Shown in pieces: positions 57,723-64,000 of a stretch of 64,000 nt of DNA. Source of the DNA: Vibrio inusitatus (lineage in GTDB: Bacteria; Pseudomonadota; Gammaproteobacteria; Enterobacterales; Vibrionaceae); contig AP024878.1 in assembly GCA_024346935.1 (NCBI GenBank), positions 2,542,001-2,606,000 on the forward strand, read 5' to 3'. The translations under genes and the position numbers were made by a program. Below the pieces are notes generated by a model, which saw only the letters and a program-made list of their open reading frames with translations, was not told the origin of the DNA and searched no databases. Position 1 is the stretch's first letter. Each line of letters opens with the position of its first letter.

Positions 57723-58715
57723 TTAATCTTCAGCGATTGACGCTGGTGGCCAGTTTTCTAGGCGCATACCTAGAGACAAGCCGCGAGAAGCAAGCACATC
57801 CTTAATCTCAGTAAGTGATTTCTTACCAAGGTTAGGGGTTTTAAGAAGCTCCACTTCAGTACGCTGAACAAGATCACCAATGTAGTGAATCGCTTCTGCT
57901 TTTAGACAGTTTGCAGAGCGAACTGTTAGCTCAAGATCGTCTACAGGACGAAGTAGGATAGGATCGAACTCCGGCTTCTCTTCGATAGGTTCTTGAACAC
58001 GTACATCACGAAGATCTACGAAAGCATCCAATTGTTCAGCAAGAATTGTTGCTGCACGACGGATAGCTTCTTCTGGCTCAAGAGTACCATTCGTTTCCAT
58101 ATCGATAACAAGCTTGTCCAAGTCAGTACGTTGCTCTACACGTGCTGCTTCTACAGAGTAGGCAATTTTGTCTACTGGGCTGTAAGTAGCATCAACAAGT
58201 AGGCGACCGATTGGGCGCTCATCTTCTTCAGTATGGATGCGAGCTGAAGCTGGAACATAACCACGACCACGTTCAACTTTGATACGCATAGCGATATCAG
58301 CGTTGCCATCAGTTAGATGACAAATAACGTGCTCAGGGTTAGCGATCTCTACATCACCATCATGGGTGATGTCACCTGCAACCACAGGGCCTGAGCCTGA
58401 TTTGTTCAGTGTAATAAACACTTCATCTTTGCCTTCCGCTACGCGTACAGCCAAACCTTTAAGGTTTAGTAGGATCTCAAGAATGTCTTCTTGAACACCT
58501 TCTTTAGTGCTGTATTCGTGTAGTACACCTTCAATCTCTACTTCTGTTACGGCACAACCCGGCATAGAAGATAGAAGTATACGGCGAAGTGCATTACCAA
58601 GAGTATGGCCGAAACCACGCTCTAATGGCTCAAGAGTTACTTTTGCGTGTGTCGTATTGATCTGTTCGATATCAACAAGACGTGGCTTAAGAAATTCTGT
58701 TACAGAACCCTGCAT
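57723..58715 (-). CDS. rpoA: RNA polymerase alpha subunit
   Basis: The 330-residue alpha subunit nucleates the core enzyme and its C-terminal domain contacts UP elements and activators such as CRP. The N-terminal dimerisation domain (about 1-235) contains [23 protein letters not shown]. After an acidic linker the C-terminal domain (about 250-330) shows [23 protein letters not shown], with the arginine-containing DNA-contact region. Part of the conserved rpsM-rpsK-rpsD-rpoA-rplQ operon. Confidence 0.98.
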   Translation of the reverse strand: MQGSVTEFLKPRLVDIEQINTTHAKVTLEPLERGFGHTLGNALRRILLSSMPGCAVTEVEIEGVLHEYSTKEGVQEDILEILLNLKGLAVRVAEGKDEVFITLNKSGSGPVVAGDITHDGDVEIANPEHVICHLTDGNADIAMRIKVERGRGYVPASARIHTEEDERPIGRLLVDATYSPVDKIAYSVEAARVEQRTDLDKLVIDMETNGTLEPEEAIRRAATILAEQLDAFVDLRDVRVQEPIEEKPEFDPILLRPVDDLELTVRSANCLKAEAIHYIGDLVQRTEVELLKTPNLGKKSLTEIKDVLASRGLSLGMRLENWPPASIAED

Positions 58716-58739
58716 TGTGTCCTCTCTTTAGTTTAAACC

Positions 58740-59360
58740 TTACTTAGAGTAAAGTTCGACGATCAGGTGTTCGTTGATGTCAGCAGACAGATCAGAACGT
58801 TCTGGTAAACGCTTGAATGTGCCTTCCATTTTGCTGCCATCTACTTCAATCCAAGTTGGCTTTTCGCGTTGTTCTGCAACTTCTAGAGCTGCTTTAATGC
58901 GAGATTGCTGTTTAGCTTTCTCACGGATAGAAACAACGTCATTTGCCGCTACTTTGAATGAAGGAACGTTTACAACTTTACCGTTAACTAGGATAGCTTT
59001 ATGGCTACATAGTTGACGTGCTTCTGCGCGAGTTGCGCCAAAGCCCATGCGGTAAACTACGTTATCAAGACGACCTTCAAGAAGCTGAAGCAGGTTTTCA
59101 CCTGTGTTGCCTTTAAGGCGTGCAGCTTCTTTGTAGTAGTTACGGAATTGTTTTTCTAGAACGCCGTATGTACGACGAACTTTTTGCTTCTCACGAAGCT
59201 GAACGCCATATTCAGATAGACGACCGCGACGAGCGCCGTGTACACCTGGTGCGTTATCAATTTTACACTTGGTATCGATCGCACGGACACCAGACTTAAG
59301 GAATAAGTCAGTACCTTCGCGACGGCTAAGCTTCAGCTTAGGACCCAAATATCTAGCCAT
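58740..59360 (-). CDS. rpsD: 30S ribosomal protein S4
   Basis: S4 starts 30S assembly and represses the alpha operon by binding its leader. The 206-residue protein begins [19 protein letters not shown] and carries the S4 RNA-binding domain (about 95-160) with [27 protein letters not shown]. The length matches E. coli S4. It lies between rpsK and rpoA in the alpha operon. Confidence 0.98.
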   Translation of the reverse strand: MARYLGPKLKLSRREGTDLFLKSGVRAIDTKCKIDNAPGVHGARRGRLSEYGVQLREKQKVRRTYGVLEKQFRNYYKEAARLKGNTGENLLQLLEGRLDNVVYRMGFGATRAEARQLCSHKAILVNGKVVNVPSFKVAANDVVSIREKAKQQSRIKAALEVAEQREKPTWIEVDGSKMEGTFKRLPERSDLSADINEHLIVELYSK

Positions 59361-59391
59361 GTTCTTTCTCCAATATTCCTAGAAACGAAAC

Positions 59392-59781
59392 TTAAACGCG
59401 ACGTTTCTTAGGTGGACGACAACCGTTATGAGGGATCGGAGTTGCATCAACGATGTTAGTGATGCGGTATCCAGCAGCGTTTAGTGCACGGATAGTTGAC
59501 TCACGACCAGGACCAGGGCCCTTAACCATAACTTCCAAGTTCTTTAGGCCATATTCTTTAGCCATTTCGCCAGCGCGCTCTGCTGCAACCTGAGCTGCGA
59601 ACGGAGTTGACTTGCGAGAACCACGGAAACCTGAACCACCTGCAGTAGCCCAAGCTAGTGCGTTACCTTGACGGTCAGTGATGGTTACGATTGTGTTGTT
59701 GAAAGAAGCATGAATGTGCGCTACGCCATCAGCTACTTGCTTGCGAACGCGTTTACGTGCGCGAGTTGGTTGTTTTGCCAT
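59392..59781 (-). CDS. rpsK: 30S ribosomal protein S11
   Basis: S11 is a platform protein of the small subunit near the E-site codon region. The 129-residue protein has [28 protein letters not shown] near its N-terminus and the signature [29 protein letters not shown] at its C-terminus (both given in length under the usual domain). It overlaps none of its neighbours and is 31 bases from rpsD. Confidence 0.98.
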   Translation of the reverse strand: MAKQPTRARKRVRKQVADGVAHIHASFNNTIVTITDRQGNALAWATAGGSGFRGSRKSTPFAAQVAAERAGEMAKEYGLKNLEVMVKGPGPGRESTIRALNAAGYRITNIVDATPIPHNGCRPPKKRRV

Positions 59782-59802
59782 TGTACTCTCTACCTTATCC
59801 GA

Positions 59803-60159
59803 TTATTTTTTGATCGGCTTGCGCGGACCCTTACGGGTGCGAGCGTTGGTTTTAGTACGCTGTCCACGTAGTGGTAGACTGCGACGATGACGAAGACCGC
59901 GGTAACAGCCAAGGTCCATAAGACGCTTGATGTTCATCGATACTTCACGACGTAGATCACCTTCTACAGTGTATTTAGCTACACCATCACGCAGTTGATC
60001 GATCTGCTCTTCAGTTAGTTCACTGATCTTAGCATTTTCAGCAATACCCACTTCAGCTAGAATAGCTTGAGAACGAGTTTTACCAATACCGTAAATTGCA
60101 GTAAGTGCAATTACAGAATGCTTATGATCAGGAATGTTAATGCCTGCTATACGGGCCAC
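59803..60159 (-). CDS. rpsM: 30S ribosomal protein S13
   Basis: S13 forms bridges between the subunits at the head. The 118-residue protein starts [26 protein letters not shown] and ends with the basic tail [17 protein letters not shown]. It is the first gene of the alpha operon, separated from rpmJ by a 147-base leader rich in secondary structure, where S4 control is expected. Confidence 0.98.
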   Translation of the reverse strand: MARIAGINIPDHKHSVIALTAIYGIGKTRSQAILAEVGIAENAKISELTEEQIDQLRDGVAKYTVEGDLRREVSMNIKRLMDLGCYRGLRHRRSLPLRGQRTKTNARTRKGPRKPIKK

Positions 60160-60306
60160 TATTCACTCCTAGTACTTATGTAAAGAATTATCCGCAGCAA
60201 AGCCCGTCGAGGATACGCTGCGGCATACTACTTCTTTTGCACGCAAAAGGTAGGCCGAGGAATATACTCGAACCTACCCTGTTTTTCAAGTAAAAATTTC
60301 TGCTAA
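60160..60306 (-). promoter_or_regulatory. Structured leader between rpmJ and rpsM (candidate S4 target/attenuator)
   Basis: In minus-strand orientation the leader holds a compound hairpin whose outer arms GGTAGG/CCTACC (60249-60254 and 60273-60278) enclose CGAG/CTCG (60256-60259 and 60267-60270), followed by TTTT, so it looks like a terminator. A second hairpin pairs CCGCAGC (60192-60198) with GCTGCGG (60217-60223) closer to rpsM. In E. coli, S4 binds a pseudoknot in the rpsM leader to repress the alpha operon. Position fits, but this sequence was not aligned to the E. coli element. Confidence 0.5.
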
Positions 60307-60420
60307 TTAGCCTTGGCGCTGTTTATGCTTTGGCTCACTGCAGATTACGCGCACAACACCGTTGCGCTTGATAACCTTACAGTTACGGCAGATTTTTTTA
60401 ACGGAAGCACGAACTTTCAT
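60307..60420 (-). CDS. rpmJ: 50S ribosomal protein L36
   Basis: A 37-residue zinc-ribbon protein. The frame on the minus strand reads [20 protein letters not shown] and continues through [16 protein letters not shown]. The C-x2-C and C-x12-H type zinc ligands are intact (Cys11, Cys14, Cys27, His32), so this is the zinc-binding form. It follows secY by 39 bases. Confidence 0.97.
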
Positions 60421-60459
60421 TGCTAAACTCCGTAAATGAAATCTGGAACTATGACCGAA

Positions 60460-61794
60460 TTAACGGCCGTAGCCCTTCAGATTTGCTTTCTTCAACACAG
60501 AATCATACTGTTGTGACATCAGATGAGTCTGTACCTGTGCCATGAAATCCATGATTACAACAACTACGATTAGTAGCGATGTGCCGCCAAAGTAGAAACG
60601 TACGTTCCACATGACCATCATGAACTCGGGAATCAGACAGATAAAGGTAATATATAGAGCACCTGCAAGGGTTAGTCTAGTCATAACTTTATCAATGTAT
60701 CTAGCTGTCTGCTCTCCTGGGCGGATGCCGGGTACGAAAGCACCAGACTTCTTCAAATTATCTGCTGTTTCACGCGGGTTGAAAACCAACGCCGTGTAAA
60801 AGAAGCAGAAAAAGATGATTGCTGATGCATAAAGCATTACGTACAGAGGTTGACCCGGGCTTAATGCAAGTGAAACATCGGTTAACCAACCAAATGTTGC
60901 ACTCTCACCGTTCTGACCGAACCACTGTGCTAATGTTCCTGGGAACAAAATAATACTTGATGCAAATATCGCAGGGATAACGCCAGCCATGTTTATTTTC
61001 AATGGCAAGTGAGAACTCTGCGCTGCAAATACCTTACGACCTTGTTGACGCTTGGCGTAGTTAACGACGATACGACGCTGACCACGTTCCATGAATACAA
61101 CAAAGTAGATAACAGCAAATGCTAAAACTGCAATCAACAATAGAAGAAGTACGTGCAATTCACCTTGACGCGCCTGCTCAATTGTCGAACCAATTGCCGA
61201 AGGCAATCCTGCAACAATACCTGCAAAGATGATTAACGATATACCGTTACCAATTCCGCGCTCTGTAATTTGTTCACCTAACCACATCAAAAACATGGTA
61301 CCGGTTACTAAACTCACGGTTGCAATCAGGGTGAACATGGTTTGGTTGATAACAACCAGATTGTCGACCATGTTCGGTAAGCCTGTTGCTATACCGATAG
61401 CTTGGAATGTTGCAAGTACAAGCGTGCCATAACGTGTGTACTGACTAATCTTACGACGGCCAGCTTCACCCTCTTTTTTAAGCTCGGCTAGAGCGGGGTG
61501 AACCACAGTTAGCAATTGGACCACAATCGATGCCGAAATATACGGCATGATACCAAGGGCCAAGATAGATGCACGCTCAAGTGCACCACCGGAGAACATG
61601 TTAAACATTTCAACGATGGTGCCCTGCTGCTGTTCTAACAGTTGGGCAAGTACAGCCGCGTCAATACCAGGGATCGGCACAAAAGAGCCCGCACGAAACA
61701 CTAATAACGCGCCTAATACGAATAATAGGCGTGTTTTCAGTTCCGCTACGCCACTTTTTGCACTACTAAAATCTTGTCCTGGTTTTTTAGCCAT
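60460..61794 (-). CDS. secY: Protein translocase subunit SecY
   Basis: The central channel of the Sec translocon in the inner membrane, partnered by SecE, SecG and SecA. The 444-residue protein has ten predicted helices, with [15 protein letters not shown] near the plug region and the conserved ...[18 protein letters not shown] segment (about residues 170-187). Length and signature match E. coli SecY. It lies in the spc operon between rplO and rpmJ. Confidence 0.98.
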   Translation of the reverse strand: MAKKPGQDFSSAKSGVAELKTRLLFVLGALLVFRAGSFVPIPGIDAAVLAQLLEQQQGTIVEMFNMFSGGALERASILALGIMPYISASIVVQLLTVVHPALAELKKEGEAGRRKISQYTRYGTLVLATFQAIGIATGLPNMVDNLVVINQTMFTLIATVSLVTGTMFLMWLGEQITERGIGNGISLIIFAGIVAGLPSAIGSTIEQARQGELHVLLLLLIAVLAFAVIYFVVFMERGQRRIVVNYAKRQQGRKVFAAQSSHLPLKINMAGVIPAIFASSIILFPGTLAQWFGQNGESATFGWLTDVSLALSPGQPLYVMLYASAIIFFCFFYTALVFNPRETADNLKKSGAFVPGIRPGEQTARYIDKVMTRLTLAGALYITFICLIPEFMMVMWNVRFYFGGTSLLIVVVVIMDFMAQVQTHLMSQQYDSVLKKANLKGYGR

Positions 61795-61814
61795 CTGTAC
61801 CTTTCCCTCGAAGA

Positions 61815-62249
61815 TTATTCTTCGATTTTACCGCCGGCAGCTTCAATAGCAGCTTTAGCGCCTTTAGTTACGCGAAGACCTTTAACAGTCACAGCTTTGT
61901 TAATTTCACCAGAAAGAACAACTTTTACAAATTCGATGTTCTTAGTGATTACGTTAGCAGCTTTAAGACTGTTTAGATCTACAACGTCACCAGTTACTTT
62001 CGCTAGCTCAGCTAGACGAACTTCAGCAGACACTAGACTCTTACGAGAAGTGAAACCGAACTTAGGTAGACGCTGTTTCAAAGGCATTTGACCGCCTTCA
62101 AAACCTGGACGAACACTGCCGCCAGAGCGAGACTTTTGACCTTTATGGCCACGGCCACCTGTTTTACCAAGGCCAGAACCGATACCACGACCTACGCGCT
62201 TCTTAGAAGGCTTAGAACCCGCAGCCGGTGATAGAGTATTCAAACGCAT
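61815..62249 (-). CDS. rplO: 50S ribosomal protein L15
   Basis: The 144-residue protein starts [20 protein letters not shown] and has the glycine/arginine-rich [20 protein letters not shown] that threads into 23S rRNA. The globular C-terminal half follows. It lies in the spc operon, seven bases after rpmD and 20 before secY. Confidence 0.98.
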   Translation of the reverse strand: MRLNTLSPAAGSKPSKKRVGRGIGSGLGKTGGRGHKGQKSRSGGSVRPGFEGGQMPLKQRLPKFGFTSRKSLVSAEVRLAELAKVTGDVVDLNSLKAANVITKNIEFVKVVLSGEINKAVTVKGLRVTKGAKAAIEAAGGKIEE

Positions 62250-62255
62250 TTCTGA

Positions 62256-62432
62256 TTACTCCTCAACTTTAACCATGTAGTAAACCTTGTTGATCATGCC
62301 GCGTACTGCAGGCGTGTCTTCAAGTTCTACTGTGTGGTTGATGCGACGAAGGCCAAGACCACGTAAGCACAGTTTGTGCTTAGGTAGACGACCGATTGAG
62401 CTTTTAGTTTGAGTTACTTTAATAGTTGCCAT
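62256..62432 (-). CDS. rpmD: 50S ribosomal protein L30
   Basis: A 58-residue frame on the minus strand, between rpsE and rplO, reads [20 protein letters not shown] and continues [19 protein letters not shown] to the end [19 protein letters not shown]. This is the L30 family's usual sequence and length. A GGAGTAAG site precedes the ATG. Confidence 0.97.
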   Translation of the reverse strand: MATIKVTQTKSSIGRLPKHKLCLRGLGLRRINHTVELEDTPAVRGMINKVYYMVKVEE

Positions 62433-62437
62433 GGTGC

Positions 62438-62938
62438 TTACTCCGAAATATTTTCAACAGTTAGACCACGTTTAGCAGCTATCATCTCTGGAGATTTCAT
62501 GCCGCTCAAACCATCAATAGTCGCGCGAACTACGTTGATAGGGTTCGTTGAACCGTACGCTTTCGCTAATACGTTATGAACACCTACAACTTCAAGTACT
62601 GCACGCATCGCACCGCCGGCGATGATACCTGTACCTTCCGCAGCTGGCTGCATGTAAACTTTAGAGCCAGTGTGACGACCTTTCACCGCGTGGTGAAGAG
62701 TACCCTCATTAAGCGCGATAGTAACCATGTTACGACGTGCTTTTTCCATTGCTTTTTGAATCGCTGCAGGTACTTCACGAGCTTTGCCGTAACCGAAACC
62801 TACGCGACCGTTACCGTCACCAACTACTGTTAGTGCAGTGAAACTAAAGATTCGACCACCTTTAACCGTCTTAGCAACGCGGTTAACGGCGATTAGTTTT
62901 TCTGCCAAATCTGAAGCTTGTTGTTGTTCTTTAGCCAT
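62438..62938 (-). CDS. rpsE: 30S ribosomal protein S5
   Basis: S5 guards translational accuracy near the decoding site. The 166-residue protein contains [19 protein letters not shown] in its double-stranded-RNA-binding domain (about 17-35) and [20 protein letters not shown]. The C-terminal half has [19 protein letters not shown]. It lies in the spc operon between rplR and rpmD. Confidence 0.98.
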   Translation of the reverse strand: MAKEQQQASDLAEKLIAVNRVAKTVKGGRIFSFTALTVVGDGNGRVGFGYGKAREVPAAIQKAMEKARRNMVTIALNEGTLHHAVKGRHTGSKVYMQPAAEGTGIIAGGAMRAVLEVVGVHNVLAKAYGSTNPINVVRATIDGLSGMKSPEMIAAKRGLTVENISE

Positions 62939-62952
62939 CGATCAACCCTACC

Positions 62953-63306
62953 TTAGAATTTCAGACCAGCTTCGCGAGCAGAATCTGCTAGCGCCGCTAC
63001 TCGACCGTGGTATTGAAAACCAGAACGATCGAAAGCAACATTTGAAATGCCTTTTTCGATAGCGCGCTCAGCAATAGCTTTACCTACAGCTTTAGCAGCG
63101 TCAACGTTACCAGTGTTCTTAACTTGCTCACGGATCGCTTTTTCTACAGTAGAAGCAGCTGCGATAACCTCAGAGCCGTTTGGTGCAATAACCTGTGCAT
63201 ACACATGACGAGGAGTACGGTGTACTACTAGACGGTTTACACGAAGTTCAGCAATCTTACGACGTGCACGTGTAGCACGACGGATGCGAGATGCTTTCTT
63301 ATCCAT
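62953..63306 (-). CDS. rplR: 50S ribosomal protein L18
   Basis: A 5S rRNA-binding protein of 117 residues. It has the basic N-terminus [19 protein letters not shown], the core [20 protein letters not shown] and the C-terminal [21 protein letters not shown], all expected. It lies between rplF and rpsE. Confidence 0.98.
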   Translation of the reverse strand: MDKKASRIRRATRARRKIAELRVNRLVVHRTPRHVYAQVIAPNGSEVIAAASTVEKAIREQVKNTGNVDAAKAVGKAIAERAIEKGISNVAFDRSGFQYHGRVAALADSAREAGLKF

Positions 63307-63315
63307 AGTGTTACC

Positions 63316-63849
63316 TTACTTCTTCTTAGCTTCTTTGGTACGCACATATTCATCTGCGTAACGAACACCTTTACCTTTATAAGGTTCAGGCTCACGGTAA
63401 GAACGAATGTCAGCCGCAACTTGACCAACTAGTTGCTTATCAGCACCAGTTAGAACAATTTCAGTTTGGCTAGGACATTCAGCTTTAATACCCGCTGGCA
63501 CAGCGTGCTCAACTGGGTGAGAGAAACCTAGAGTTAGGTTTACAGCGTTGCCTTTAATAGCAGCACGGTAACCAACACCCTTAAGAACCAGTTTCTTAGT
63601 AAAGCCTTCAGTAACACCAACAACCATGTTGTTTACAAGTGCACGAGCAGTACCAGCTTGTGCCCAAGCACCAGCTACACCTTCACGTGGACCGAAAGTT
63701 AGGTTGTTATCTTCCTGAGAAACTACTACTGCGTTGTTGAAAACGCGAGAAAGATCACCCTTAGGGCCTTTCACAGTAACTTCTTGACCATTAATCTTCA
63801 CCTCTACTCCAGCTGGAATAGCGACAGGTGCTTTAGCAACACGAGACAT
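63316..63849 (-). CDS. rplF: 50S ribosomal protein L6
   Basis: The 177-residue protein has two L6 domains. It starts [20 protein letters not shown] and ends with the signature [21 protein letters not shown] (the final 21 residues, with the family's PEPYKGKG just before). A GGAGTAG ribosome site precedes the ATG. The gene lies ten bases before rplR and ten after rpsH. Confidence 0.98.
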   Translation of the reverse strand: MSRVAKAPVAIPAGVEVKINGQEVTVKGPKGDLSRVFNNAVVVSQEDNNLTFGPREGVAGAWAQAGTARALVNNMVVGVTEGFTKKLVLKGVGYRAAIKGNAVNLTLGFSHPVEHAVPAGIKAECPSQTEIVLTGADKQLVGQVAADIRSYREPEPYKGKGVRYADEYVRTKEAKKK

Positions 63850-63859
63850 ATTCTACTCC

Positions 63860-64000
63860 TTAAGCTACGTAGCAGATGATCTCACCACCAAGACCCGCTT
63901 TGCGAGCGGCGCGGTCAGACATAAGACCTTTGGAAGTGGACACTACAGCAATACCCAAACCACCCATCACTGAAGGAAGGCTGTCTTTATTCTTATAGAC
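63860..64000 (-). CDS. rpsH: 30S ribosomal protein S8, 5' end cut by window
   Basis: Only the last 46 codons and the stop are visible, running from the right window edge. They read ...[18 protein letters not shown] followed by [21 protein letters not shown], the C-terminal signature of S8. S8 is the translational repressor of the spc operon, whose target site lies upstream of this window. Ten bases separate its stop from the rplF start. Confidence 0.96.
   Translation of the reverse strand, partial: VYKNKDSLPSVMGGLGIAVVSTSKGLMSDRAARKAGLGGEIICYVA

Overview
This 64 kb window reads as a chromosomal segment of a gammaproteobacterium, almost certainly Vibrionaceae and probably Vibrio. The evidence is the gene content and order: leuL-leuABCD, lptD-surA-pdxA-ksgA-apaG-apaH, rplU-rpmA-obgE next to ispB, mdh opposite argR, the fbp/tamAB/msrA cluster, a ZrgA-type zinc locus, and the spc/alpha ribosomal operons. 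The species was not determined. Nearly everything is core or housekeeping. I see no prophage, insertion sequence, integron, CRISPR array, tRNA or rRNA gene.

Layout. 1-1913: 3'-truncated RND/HlyD adaptor gene coupled to a TetR repressor, with TTGATTAA-type inverted repeats upstream. 2113-7183: leucine operon with leader peptide and attenuator. 7214-9390: DUF547, DUF924 and djlA. 9541-16373: outer-membrane biogenesis and rRNA maintenance operon (lptD, surA, pdxA, rsmA, apaG, apaH). 16381-20912 (minus): beta-barrel protein, LysR regulator, folA, yjjB, yjjP and yeeA. 21025-22979: obgE, rpmA, rplU. 23247-26282: ispB, a small conserved-looking protein, mdh, argR. 26715-31016: TAXI-type TRAP transporter with a universal stress protein, preceded by a near-ideal CRP site. 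31084-35721 (minus): 2-hydroxyacid dehydrogenase, rluA, rapA. 36020-41594: PIN-PhoH ATPase, ubiX, mpl, fbp, lipocalin and YtfP. 41610-47173: tamB and tamA. 47314-52020: msrA, ytfJ and the zrg-like zinc locus. 52073-57182: cobA, elaA, oapA, fklB, metY and a DUF2780 protein. 57316-64000 (minus): rplQ to rpsH, the latter cut by the window edge.

Working together. LeuA-D convert 2-ketoisovalerate to 2-ketoisocaproate and appear to be controlled by ribosome stalling on five consecutive leucine codons. SurA chaperones LptD, and TamA/TamB add a second outer-membrane assembly machine. RsmA, RluA, ObgE, RapA and the ribosomal operons serve translation and transcription. The TRAP transporter genes are separated by hairpins, which suggests that the binding protein is made in excess of the permease.

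No clearly undescribed biological system stands out. The best leads are regulatory or architectural: the TetR operator array, the leucine attenuator pairings, the CRP site fused to a hairpin, a CTAG-rich intergenic repeat, the single C-terminal cysteine of LptD, and the exporter-DHFR-LysR gene string.
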